A stretch of DNA of 64,000 bases. Origin: Balanoglossus misakiensis. Lineage: Eukaryota > Hemichordata. Position 1 is the stretch's first letter. The number at the start of each line of letters is the position of its first letter. The stretch spans positions 5,084,001-5,148,000 of the forward strand of contig CM082586.2 of assembly GCA_040954595.2 (NCBI GenBank), written 5' to 3'. This document shows, in pieces, positions 13,741 to 25,164 of this stretch. The position numbers and the translations under genes were made by a program. The notes beneath the pieces are model-generated. The model searched no databases. It saw only the letters and a program-made list of their open reading frames with translations, and was not told the origin of the DNA.

Positions 13741-15918
13741 CAAGGTTCGTAAATATTGGTGAGAATTGTTAAAACGAGTCCATTATTTTATATTTTTCAT
13801 AACATGTTACTTTTGCAATGTGGTAGAATACTGCCACTATACATGTCAAGGTAGGTGGGTCCCGGTATTTAAGTTCGTTCACCCCTCTCTCCCTCCACCT
13901 CCCCCTTCCTATTTGTCTCTTTCTCAGTTTGTTTGTTTGTCTGTCTCCTCCTCTCTCTCTCTCTGACTGAAAGATCAGCGCGTTTTTGAAACCAGGCAGT
14001 TATTGCAAGAAGAAACCCAATCCGCTGTTTACAGCGGAGAGATTACGTGAACACTTTGCATGACTAAAACCAACGGTGTCAAATATGGCTCGGGGCGGCG
14101 AAACGATACAGTAGAGCGCGCCAATCTGGCGAAACTTGATCAGGCGACAGTGAAAATATCGGATTTAGGAAGCGTCAACCCAGGTTTAGATACCGTTTTA
14201 TTTAATTTGAGACCTGATATAATTTGAAACGTGCGCGTGAACACGTAAAGTCGATCCAGGTCGGAGTCACACAACTGATCAAAAGTGTTTTGAATACCTG
14301 TGATCACGTTTCCAATAATGTCATGGCTGTTTTCGATTGTATCTCTATAAAGGAAAACAAACAGTCTTGTAAACACGTACATGACTGTTGATGACAGCGG
14401 CATCAACCGTATTAAGCCAGTCTGTTCTACTCTTTGCCATGCGAGTCTAAATCACACCCCAGGATAGAATACAACAGTTTGAAGATAGTAGACACGTTAT
14501 TTACATGCACTGTAATTGCACAACTCCGTTACGCAACTTCAGCTAGGTCTGTTACAAGGCTTTGCATCACCTACACCGCCAGTCCAAACTTGCCGACAGC
14601 CAGCTCCTGGCCAGTCTGTGCGCATCCAACTGTGTAAGTTTAGCTGATACAGAGCAGGCTGATCTGGTAGGCCTACTATCGGGTATTTGCAAACTCTCCT
14701 GAGGGCGACCAAATAGCGCGTCGGGCGGAAATATAATCGCACAGGCTACCACTCTTACGCACCTGCTGCACGAATATTAATTCGAAGATTGGTCTGACGT
14801 AGAAACACAACGAAATAATGAGGTGATAATGGCGCCATCCTCACACTATGCTGCATTCATGCGCCTGTGTACACCTGTGTGAAGAATGAATTGACCAATC
14901 AAAAGCAACCTTGATGGATCTGCATGACTTTGTAGTGTATTCACAACATGTTGCATTTTCGCCAACAAAAGATTTTTGCTGTGAGAAAACTGACAACGAC
15001 AATAGCTGTCTTGTTTGATCTATCGTTCGAACTGACTTAGCAAGGGACAAATCTTTTGTCAAAACAAGTCTTCGTCAAACATTCGTCTTAATGCACCAAA
15101 CGGGCCACTCAAAAAGACGGCAAAGCTCAACTCAAAACAAACAGAACTGTTGAAAACCGCTCTTTTGCTGTTCCCCGTTTTCAGTGCTCAATTCTTATGT
15201 TGGTCTCGCTCAATAGATACCAATGTGGCAGTTATACAACGTAGTCCTATAAGTGTTCTCTTGCGAAACACTCAAATGATGTCACTTTTTTCACGCCAAA
15301 ATAACTTCGACGATATGACAACAGTGGGTAAATCGCGAATGACTGTCAGTATGATTTCATTCATTCATTAGTTCTTTCGTCCTTTCGCTCATGCATCTTT
15401 CAACTCATTCGCTCACACAATCATCCATCCGTCCATTCATTAATTAACGCCGTCGTTCAATTTGCAGTTCTCTACAAAGACATTACTGCATAGTTTTGAG
15501 TATACCAGTTGCTCTAACCTCGGAACGCACAGCGCGCAAACCGTGTATCTCTTGGATTCGAAACCAGACAGGGTGATCGATTGATGGCGAAGAAAGAATT
15601 TCAATGCGGATCGGCTAGCCGTGTTTACAACAGATTTGCGGCAGAACAAAAAAAACAATCATTCGCTTCATTAGACAAAACCTATTGTTTACCAATTAAC
15701 GAGTGTACGATTGCATGTGATACCTTTCGTGAAGCGAGTAGTGTATTGTTTTGCTTCAAGAAATGTCACGATAGTTTCTAGTAAAACTTGTCTTGCTCAG
15801 CTGTCTCGAATTTAGAAAGAGAAAGATGAAACGGCCCGCAATGTTTGGTTGGCTGGGAGACACTTTCCTAACATTCGGACGGCAGCCGAAGACAATTTCT
15901 CGGACAACGATGCTTTTG
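13741..15918. other. intergenic, no gene supported
   Basis: Contains the pyrimidine-rich tract listed separately and a CATT/CATC-rich segment near 15355-15445. Open frames on both strands lack splice context or domains. Confidence 0.45.
13881..13963. repeat. pyrimidine-rich low-complexity tract
   Basis: About 80 bp almost purely C/T on the plus strand, ending in a CT dinucleotide run, with a short GTTT repeat inside. Confidence 0.8.
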
Positions 15919-15924
15919 TTTATT
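15919..15924 (-). terminator. possible poly(A) signal for KHK
   Basis: TTTATT on the plus strand reads AATAAA on the minus strand, about 125 bases after the KHK stop codon. Confidence 0.45.
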
Positions 15925-16048
15925 TTTTCAGCAAACTGGACTGTAAGTGAACAAGGATTCTTTGAAAGCACGGTAGATTACACCGCTCCATTCAGCCTGA
16001 ATTAAAAAAAAAAAAACGGGACGAAAACAAACAAGACAACAACGGCGC

Positions 16049-19000
16049 TCAGACGAAGCCATCGGCGATACCGTCAAAGCCGTGGCGTCCACATTTCCTC
16101 CCGGCCAACTGGCATCCCAACGTTAAAGCTGGTAAGAGTCTTTGTCTTCGGCTGAGACCGAAGATAACGCCGGCATTGAAGGTGTCACCGGCAGCCAGCG
16201 TGTCCACGAGAGGATCAGGAGGATATGCCCGGGAGTGGAGGATCTCGCCATCTGCAGAGTCCTGACCCCAGGCCCCATGCTCACCCCACGCACACACCAA
16301 TGCAGCCCTGCGAAACAAATAACAAAAACAGATCTCGAGAATCGAAATGAAGCACTCTTTACCAAACCCCTGCCCATTCGTTCAAAAACATGTACACGAA
16401 ACGAGCTTCTGATCTTGCAGACGACAATTTTCACATGTCGTCTCCTGTCAAATTTGAGAATTATTTTTTTAGTCAGGTCGTTCACTTTAAAACGCACATA
16501 TTTTCGGATTTTGTCGTCCACTGAGGAAAAGATTACTTGGAAAGTAGCCAAAGTATTTTTCCCCTTAAAGATGTTTCATCGCCCGAGAAAAAGAGAGATA
16601 AATCCAGTCGGTGGCTCGAAGTGATGCTCGGCTTAGGATAAATCTTTTGTTGTGTTTTGTGAGTCGGCGCGGCTCGCGAAAAACAAAATTACACGCAGAC
16701 AATAAACCGATGCAAAAGATGTTGAAGACACAAGACAAATATGCGCGCATCGACAAATGATTGCGTAAATGAGAGCTCTACCCCTTAAAGGGGCAATTTT
16801 CAATCCCTGGTTCTGCCGTTAGCTCACGTTGCTAAGAAAGTTTATGTGGTGGAAAGGTTTTGTTTTGTAGTGAAATATTTATCCCGCAAATCCATTTGCT
16901 GTTAGATGAAAGCTGATAAAGACCATGCGCCTTTAAAAAGAAGCTGATTCTCACTGGCAAGAACAGTTTCCATGTGCACGAAACCGACCGTCCGGTCTTG
17001 CCTCAAAAGCCCATGTATTTGTAAGAGAAATAAGCTACAGTCGGCGCCCCAGGACTTCTTTCAGAAAAAAAAGAAAACTTTAAAAAAAGAATGTATGATG
17101 AAATACTCATTGTGGTGATGGCTTTTGAGTATCTATAAACTTAAATGAATGAAAGGTTTAATTTTCCCACGGAACAATTAATGGAAACTGATTCAGTCGA
17201 CTGGAGACAATTGTCAACTCTTCATTGTGATCGGATGAAATTGCCCCGTTTTTTTTCTGTTTTCCTTGTGTGTGTTATATTCTGCCACTAAAGCTCACCC
17301 CTTTTTCAGTTTTGGGTAAATATTCTTCAATGCTTCTTCTGCTGTTTGGTAACCGAAGTGTTTTGCATAATCTTTGCTCACAAATACCTGCAAAGGGATA
17401 AAAATGGCCTCAGCGTATGTTGCGGACATAAAAAAAAACCTTGTTATGCTAGTCTTACTTTGTGCGTGCGACACTTCTCGTCTGTGAGGTGACAATATGC
17501 CACAAATTTTTGGTCGAGTTCAAAATGGCCGCCACGCACTAATAGGAGCGATAATTCCTATTTTCAGCTCGGATATTTCTATAATGGTTATTTTTTGTTC
17601 TGTATGATTGTATACACATAACCTACCACGTCTCCAAATTGCATGAGTTCGTGAATATTTCTCTTGGGTTTTTCAAGTTCTACCGATATTGTTATCTTAT
17701 CTTCTGTCTTCTGTTGTGAGTTGTTAAACTTCTCCAGCAAAGACATCATTTTCATAACTTCAGTGACGTTTCTACCCTAAACAAACAAACAAACAAACAC
17801 ACACACAAGGAAAATTTAGCGCACGATCGGGAATATCCGCTGAATGATTTCGGTGGCGTTTTGCGTTGGGAAGTGAACTTGGGGTACAATATGCATCGCG
17901 CACGTATATGCATAATACCTAGCTGCGGGGAACGTGGAAACGAAACCTGGAGGAGACAAGTTTAAGGCGGATAACGATGTCGTGACAGTACTCCGAGCTG
18001 GATATTATTTGGGTCAAGATTTTGGAGCGATGACAATGCACCTTGACTTCCTAGGAACTTGTCTCTCAGCCGATTCCAAATCCCCATCAGCTTTCGATAG
18101 TCTGATTATTATATACGAGATGGTCGCCATTGAGCTGTTGCACAAATGGGCAGATAGTAAACCATTCCCCGGGCGCCGGTCACAAATCTCCCCAGTGCCA
18201 TACCGACTCCCATATCTATTAATTTCCATATTGTCAACCCACCCCCTATTAGTTAGGGAAACCCCGGAATAATGACTCCAAATATCACGCACAATGGCCG
18301 CTTAGAAACTGCCAAGCGAGTGCAGAAATAACATATAATTTTCTTTTTTTTTCATCCGGCGGTCTCGAAAGCACGGTGAACGTAAAAGACCCGAGCATAT
18401 TAGAAATCTCAACGATAAATGTTAATATGTGATTTTTAAAAACCTAATGGTTCTGTCGGTTTTGTATGAAGATAAGCCGCTTACGGCAAATCAATGCACG
18501 TTTGCGTTCAATTGTCCGGTAAATGGCTCCCGGCCACATCAAGTCGGATTTTTGTTACTGCCGTAACTATCCATTCGCTCGGATTGTTATCCAAAGGGTG
18601 TGTTTCAAGTTCGACGTCGACCGCCTGGGTATGATTCAAGTTTGGGTTTTATCGCGGTACTCCCGGCTGCACAGAGGTGCGCGTGGCAAAATTCATAATT
18701 TTACGTGAAATTTCCTACGTCTTGCTTCAACAAATCAGCGATGAAATATGGGATGCGTATTCGGGAGATATGAGATTTGAAGTATGGGTATGTTTGTTCA
18801 AACGACAAAGTTAATCGGTTGAAATGAAAAACAAAAATCCGTAAAAAATCGTCTCCCTTTTGACATATTTTGGTTCTTTCACTTTCATTTGCGTTGTTCT
18901 GAATCATCTGTTGTTACCACTCAACGCACACCAGGTGTATTAATTTGCATAACATGTAAATGAATACTGCAGTGCAATTTCGGGGTATTGTTCATTTGGG

Positions 19001-20747
19001 TTGTAAGAAGCGTGGAAGATGATAGCCATCCAACAGAATCGATTCTAGGATATAACTATACGACGGAACTGAACCTGTGCCAATGTGTTGTTGCAACTAG
19101 TCTAGCGTTGATCAAAATTATTCAAGAAGAAATCCACTAAAATGGCAGAATATTGCAAATATCGTTGCTATGCTTTCACAGAGAAATTTTGTGCTGGAAT
19201 TGATGTGGGCATTCCCGGATGCTCGGCCGGAAGTTACGATTTGGCTTGTCCGAGTAGAATCGCGAGGTGGTGAAAGATGTTGAATCCACGTCTCAAAGAT
19301 GCACTGAAAAATTTAGCAGCACAAGAGAAAAACACACAAAACTGACTTAGCTTTCTACTGACAAAACAACTTAATGGCACGGCCATAAGAGATATTTCAG
19401 CTTTGTTTAATTATTCATACCTCAAAATGAATCCAAGCGTAGTGACTGAGGTTTAGCTTTTCAAAGTCTTCCAGCTTTAATTCCGGTAGATTTCTGAGGA
19501 TTAGAAAAACAGAAAGCACTGTGTATTTCTTTCCTTTGAATACGCCATTCGTCTCGCACGCCAATTTCTACATTGACATCTCGCGTTTCATGCTCCCTAA
19601 ATATCAATCGCAACAAGGAAACCCATTGCAGGCAAACATTGGGTTATAATACTGACTCGCAGGTACGTTATTTGTCAAGATTATCACTTTAAATAATTTA
19701 GTGAGATTTGGAAGACAGGATATTGCTTGTTGGTTTTTAACGCCCAGATAGCAAGTCTCCAGGTTTCACGTTACTCGCAATTATTGCGTGCACATTAATA
19801 ATAATGATAACGATGATGATGATATGCATATATTTCTATCAAAACTTTCATTACATATGCAGATAAGTATTTTACATGCTAACCAATCCGAGAATAGTTA
19901 TGGAATACACGAATTTCGGAATGGTCTTATTAGTCCCAGTTCAAAATTTCATGGTGGACAGACACATGCACGTGTATCATGGTGATATATCCAGGTCCCT
20001 CCCCCCACCCCACCCTTGCAAGCATATTGCAAAAAATTCCAAGAAGGCACTTTAACTGCTGACACAAAAAATAAACATCACACAGCTAGAATCAAATAAT
20101 ATTTTAAAAGCCCTTAAGTACACACTAAAACCGATTTCCATCATGCAGTCGTTATGTAAATAGCGATTAGAAAATCTAAAAGACGAAATTCTAAGCTTTC
20201 AGTAGTACACTTTGCATTGCCCGTTTGTGAATCTTCAGTGATTTACAGAGAATTGTTTGCGTGAAGCGGTTTTCTTTGACATCTTTAGCTTCTAATAGAA
20301 TTAAGAGTTCAGCGAAATCCCGAAAAAAGGTTTCGCTTCAAGGGGACGCTATCGCCTAGGTCGCATCTGTGACGGAACAATATCACAGTGATTAAAGTGA
20401 ACAGTTGGATCCAAGGTGACATGATGTCAACTGTCCTGTAGCAGAAACAGAGAAACATCCATTTCAGGCTTCTCTGTCTGTCTTGGCGCCCCGTCGACCC
20501 GGTGATATTTACACCTACTAATGTACACTGTACTTGTTTGCGTGACAGTGTGGGTGCATTAGGTACACATCCTTGGAGCACTTGCAATACGTTCTTAGCG
20601 GGAGGAGGTCACTTTGTCGGAATAGAAGGGGTAATGCAGCCATCTATAATCTAATACTTATAGTTGGCAGGAAAACATAACATTTGACAATTGAAATATG
20701 TATATGGTGAAATATGGGATGTGGTGTATAGCTACAACTGTGATCAG

Positions 20748-20780
<33 letters not shown>

Positions 20781-21939
20781 CAAACAAACAAACAAACAAA
20801 CAAACAAACAAACAAACAAACAAACAAACAAAAAAACAAACAATCAATCAATCGATCAATCAATCAATCAATCAATGTATATATGAGTAAAAATAACCAA
20901 TAAAATGAACTTTTATATGGCAGAGAATTTTCACATACTTGTTTCCATGCATGATGGTCCGTGTCGCCGTTTTTGAATTGATGATAATACAGGATGTTGG
21001 TACCATGCAGTTGTCATGGTAAACGCAATTGTCCGCCTTGACGCCATATTTATGCAAATCATCCAAGATGAAACTGGGGCAAGAGAGGTATGGAAGGAAA
21101 AAAAGTCAAATACATGTTTAGTCAAAACTTGAGGACAGAATGGAAATGGCCAATAGCAACCATACCAAACAACAGGTCTTTAACAAAGTTTCTCTAAGAA
21201 ATGGGCTGAATAACATCAATATGTCATTGTCTTGACTTACTCAGATAACCTGTGTTTGGCCAATGTTCCCAGGTATTCACATTGGACGCCAAGTTGTGAC
21301 AGTACGACCGAAGAATTACCAGCATTTCCTCCCCTCAGCCAATGCTGTGCCTTGCATCTGTAATACAGAAGGCAATTTCACACATTTTGGGTGTTTTCTG
21401 TTTATTGTGTTTATGTAAAAATATATACATGAGTAAAAACCAAATTTACATTGTACATGTATAGTAGTACTAAGCAAACACAGAACGTGAAATGAACCCC
21501 AGAACGCCCCCAACGCCAGTTTTGATATTTTTGGCTTTGAAAGGTTGGCGTAGGTGATGCACTTCACAAGCAGGAATCACAAGCACAGGTACCAGGAAGT
21601 CGAAACGTGGTCATTTTTAAAACACCAAACGAAACTGCATTGATCCAAAGACCACGCCCCCGTGATGTGAGACTATACTGAGCGTAGGCTAGTGTCGTAC
21701 TGATCAGCGCCTACTGGTACTTATGACTAATGAGCCAGTCGTCACCACCAGACATGCTGAATGTTAATTGCTGACAAGTGACATGCAATGATGCATAATT
21801 CAGGCCCAGTACAACACCATTCCTTCACATGATGGACTTTGACATACCTATTGTCTGTATCTTCTTCGGGAAACTGTTCCAAAATGTTGACGATGTCCAA
21901 ACATGTCAATCCTGCTATCAAAATCCTTTTCTCGCCCAT
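16049..21939 (-). CDS. KHK: ketohexokinase (fructokinase), 7 exons, 304 aa
   Basis: Ketohexokinase phosphorylates fructose to fructose-1-phosphate with ATP in the cytosol. Coding exons in transcript order: 21939-21848, 21357-21241, 21073-20939, 19493-19421, 17776-17627, 17387-17299, 16307-16049. All junctions are GT-AG and in phase, giving 304 residues against 298 in human. The N terminus MGEKRILIAGLTCLDIVNIL matches the family start. Exon 2 carries the sugar-site GGNAGNS motif. Later exons give SCIIINS, WIHFEGRN, VELEKP, VFVSKDYAKHFGY and CAWGEHGA. The pfkB signature is DTLAAGDTFNAG, with the predicted catalytic base Asp at residue 260. The usual GAGD reads AAGD, which the family pattern tolerates. 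A single version of exon 3 is seen, with no A/C alternative pair. It is divergent from ABT1. Introns contain no other gene I can support. Confidence 0.96.
20747..20876. repeat. compound CAAT/CAAA/CAAT microsatellite in KHK intron 3
   Basis: A CAAT block, then about 60 bp of CAAA, then CAAT again, so the array is roughly symmetrical in unit order. It lies about 60 bp from the exon 3 donor and gives spurious Asn/Gln/Ser and Lys/Gln/Thr frames. Confidence 0.95.
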
Positions 21940-22069
21940 CTTAAAAGGGTGAACACTACCACTGTACCAGATTTCTTCATTTGATATTGGATTGACCTTT
22001 GACCAGGGCCCGGAAAAGGTCAGGTGACAAAATCCCGTCGTGCAATGCGGTATTGCCCTTTACTCTAAA
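21940..22069. promoter_or_regulatory. 130-bp divergent promoter shared by KHK and ABT1
   Basis: Only 130 bases separate the KHK start codon (minus, ATG at 21939-21937) from the ABT1 start codon (plus, 22070-22072), so both 5' UTRs and core promoters must fit here or overlap. No TATA box is obvious. The ABT1 start lies inside AAAATGGCTGCC, close to the YY1 core (AAnATGGCGGC) that often overlaps start sites of housekeeping genes. The KHK start sits in AAGATGGGCG. Confidence 0.75.
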
Positions 22070-24002
22070 ATGGCTGCCACCATGCGAATGCGGAAGAAAC
22101 GTGGATACGCGACGGATGAAGTTGTGGCCTTCGGTAAGGGCAAAATTAACCGATTTAAAATTAAATTATGGACATTTATGGGATCTGGTTCACTTAGTGG
22201 ACACGACTATACCCCATGGGCGTTACCATGGTTTTTTAGGGTTAGGGTTAGGAGGGTTAGGGTTAGGTATGAACTCACCCTCACATTGCCACCCCTAACC
22301 CTCCTAACCCTAACCCTAACTCACCCTCATTGACATGGTATCGTTGCCATGGGGTATAGTCGTGTCCACTAAGAGAACCAGATCCCATTTATGTGTAAGA
22401 GAGCCTGTTCGCCATAAAATAGATAGTCCTAAAACGCCCGTGTACCAAGTCATCCATGTCTCCGTTCTGCTGAGCTGTGAGTGTGAGCCCTACCACTTAC
22501 ATACAACCCACGGTCTCAGAACACAGTCCCTGTGCTACAGACAAACAGGGAAGTGACCGATAGGGCTAATGGACTCGCAGCAAGGCTCCACGATTCCTGA
22601 TGGCGACCGAGTGTCCTGAATCCTGAGTGTCATTCATTAGACAGACATTAGATACCATCTTCTGGATTAGGATAATAATCACTATTGAAATTGCGTTAAT
22701 CATGTAACTTCTGTGTCAATTTCACCTCAGCAGATGACAGGAAATCGAGGCCTGTGAAAAAACAGCTGAGAGATGGGAACGATGATGATGACACGGAAGA
22801 TGCCAGATTTGCTGCCTTGAAGACTGATGAACGTTTTTCTCACTTGAGAGATGATGATGATGATGATGACATTGATGGTGATGACATTGATGGTGATGAT
22901 GATGATGACATTGATGATGATGATGATGATGATGATGACGACGACGACGATGGCAAATCAAAAGAAGGGGACGTTGATGGTGATGACAATCAGCAAGAAA
23001 AATGTGATGACCATGACACTGACGCCACAACAGACAAAATCACCAAAAGGAAATTTCACTCAGAGAAAGCATCCGAGAGGAATAAATTGACCCCTGGAAT
23101 TATTTATTTGAGTAAAATCCCACCGTTCATGAAACCCAGTCGGATAAAATTGATTTTCAGCCAGTTTGGTGAAGTGGGAAGATTGTTCCTGCAACCAGAA
23201 AGTAAGTGTTGCTTTTGCTGTGAAATGGTGGATTTTTTACTCTGGCCAAGATTGTGCAAAGAGCTTGTGTCACTATATTGCCGTATTTTGTGAATAGTGC
23301 TACATAGGTATTTTCTTCTTTGAAAATTATTTTGAAAATGGTTTGGTCCTGTTTATTACTTTCCACATGAAGATTTCAGTATATGTCTTTATATGCCATA
23401 GATTGAAGATCCTTTTCATATTCCAATTTTCTGTGAGTCCCTCAGAAGCGACTGATTATGATTGGTGACATCTTAGCAAAATAAATCTTTGTTATGATTA
23501 TCCAACAGCGAAATTCAAAAGGAAAGTGAGAAAGAAACATGGCGGGAATTCCTCCAAGTCGTTCGAAGAGGGCTGGGTGGAGTTCAAGGACAAGAGGACT
23601 GCCAAGCGCGTGGCTTGGACGTTGAACAACACCGCCATCGGCGGGAAGAAGCGCAGCCGCTACCACTACGACATCTGGAACATCAAGTACCTGCACCGCT
23701 TCCGCTGGACGCACCTCAACGAGAAGCTGGCGTACGAGCGGGCGGTCCACGGCCAGCGGCTGCGGACGGAGATCTCGCAGGCCCGCAGGGAGACCTCCTT
23801 CTACCTGAAGAGCGTCCAGCAGAAGAGGATGGTGGACGAGATTCAGGAGCGGAGGCGGAAGAAGGGGCAGGACGTGAAAACTTTCGAGAAGAAGTTCCGA
23901 CAGAGAGCGACGCAGGACGAGTTGAACGCAGAGCCGGAAAGACAGCAAGGAAACGCTGTAAAGTCGAACTTCTTGTCAAAGATATTCAAAGGTGGCTCGT
24001 GA
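22070..24002 (+). CDS. ABT1: ABT1/Esf2-type nucleolar RRM protein, 3 exons, 342 aa
   Basis: ABT1 (yeast Esf2) is a nucleolar RNA-binding factor of the small-subunit processome, and in mammals is also described as a basal transcription activator. Exons: 22070-22133, 22731-23201, 23509-24002; both introns are GT-AG in phase 1. Exon 1 encodes a short basic N terminus (MRMRKKRGY). Exon 2 begins with an Asp-rich acidic tract (about residues 61-95) and then the RRM start [19 protein letters not shown]...[12 protein letters not shown] near residue 143. Exon 3 completes the RRM with [24 protein letters not shown], then [24 protein letters not shown] and ERQ-like basic helices. These family hallmarks make the identity firm. 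The C terminus ends [13 protein letters not shown]. Exon 3 is strikingly GC-rich compared with its flanks. Intron 1 holds a palindromic element. Confidence 0.95.
22180..22386. mobile_element. 207-bp near-palindromic MITE with telomere-like arms
   Basis: Terminal inverted repeats of 40 bp (22180-22219 and 22347-22386) differ at one base and start GGGATCTGGTT. The element is flanked by a perfect 6-bp direct repeat ATTTAT (22174-22179 and 22387-22392), the expected target-site duplication. Inside the TIRs, TTAGGG-type repeats (22236-22267) face CCCTAA-type repeats (22293-22320) around a short loop, so the whole element could fold into one hairpin. It has no coding capacity. It lies in ABT1 intron 1, 46 bp after the donor. 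Confidence 0.85.
22848..22951 (+). repeat. GAT/GAC trinucleotide run coding for poly-Asp in ABT1
   Basis: Imperfect GATGAT array with GACATT and GGT interruptions, ending in four GAC codons. It is read in the Asp frame and encodes the acidic tract. The opposite strand gives a spurious His-rich frame. Confidence 0.9.
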
Positions 24003-24092
24003 TGGGAACATGTGAACTTTGACCTTTTATGTAAATCGTCAGATTTGGACTTTGACATCTGCCACAGCTTTGTAGATAATTTATGTTGATCA

Positions 24093-24098
24093 AATAAA
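24093..24098 (+). terminator. poly(A) signal of ABT1
   Basis: AATAAA 90 bases after the stop codon, followed by TG-rich sequence (TGATTGAGTGTGATTTGTTTG), a typical downstream element. Confidence 0.75.
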
Positions 24099-24124
24099 TA
24101 TCTGTTTGATTAAAGGTGATTGAG

Positions 24125-24714
24125 TGTGATTTGTTTGCATGTGTGGTTGCGATTGTGGTCTTACCTTTGGTCCATAAGTTATATGGAAGTTGTTTGTTGC
24201 CTGCAGGCTGATTGACAAAATTAATCAAATGTAGCAACTGGATTAGCACTCCCAGGAAAGTTCTGGAATTCTTAACCCTGGATAAATACCAAGCCATGGA
24301 GCTAAGAAAAACTGATCCGACTTGAAACGAAAAACGAAAGTATTCAAATGCTGGACAATCGTGATGGCGGCAGTATTAAGCGCAGAATTTGTAGAACGTC
24401 ATAACACAAAAATTATATTGTGCAAAAGTTGCACAAAATTCAGTTCAAAAATATAGAAAAGATTTATTTAAAACAATAATGCATTAAAGGTAACGTATAC
24501 ATAAAAATCTACGAAATACACGAGCGAAAATGTGTGCTGATGGCCCAGGGGAGTTACTCCCACTATTTTCCCACGGGGGTGTGCGGCCCATTAAGTTACA
24601 ATGTAAAAACACCAAGCTTCCGGCACGTACATACCCGTGCACTTTTCTATAGGAGTGCACCCCCGGGGATGACATAATCTGATACAGATCCAGGCATTCG
24701 GAGGTCAGGTCAAG
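24125..24714. promoter_or_regulatory. short intergenic and promoter region of ADHFE1
   Basis: About 600 bp between the end of ABT1 and the start of ADHFE1. It holds AT-rich sequence, then a more GC-rich stretch from about 24520 that runs into the start codon. ADHFE1 ATG lies in CAAGATGGCAGC, another YY1-like context. No separate gene is seen. Confidence 0.5.
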
Positions 24715-25079
24715 ATGGCAGCTGCGAGAGAAGGGGTTGTGAGCTTGCTTCGTACGATCGGCAGTGCAACGTGAGTATTTTGAGTATTTGCATTGTGTAA
24801 AACAGATAAACACATGCGTTGATTGGTGTAAATGGTCATATATGCCCGATGCCTGCTCAGTAACAAGCTTTCCGTGATGCACTGACTGAAGTTCGGTGGT
24901 GGGTCGGTCAGGGTGGTGATGTAACTTTGTAAACAAAACTGATCGCAGGCATTCGGGACAGATATGACTGTAGGCAACTAGGCATATGGCCAGGCCGATG
25001 TTACGACAACCAGTGATCGCGATGCCTATGTATGCCAGATGCATCAGTGGGACATTGCGATCGCTGGTTGATTTGAGGG

Positions 25080-25164
<85 letters not shown>

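Noticed and set aside
16123-16624. Frames of 142 and 160 codons on both strands
   Set aside because: They overlap the last KHK exon in other frames, and the KHK frame is clearly the coding one.
22236-22320. Interstitial telomere sequence as a chromosome-fusion scar
   Set aside because: The two telomere-like arrays are short and lie inside precise terminal inverted repeats with a target duplication, so an insertion explains them better than a fusion.
22722-23030. His-rich minus-strand frame
   Set aside because: It is the antisense of the ABT1 poly-Asp tract.
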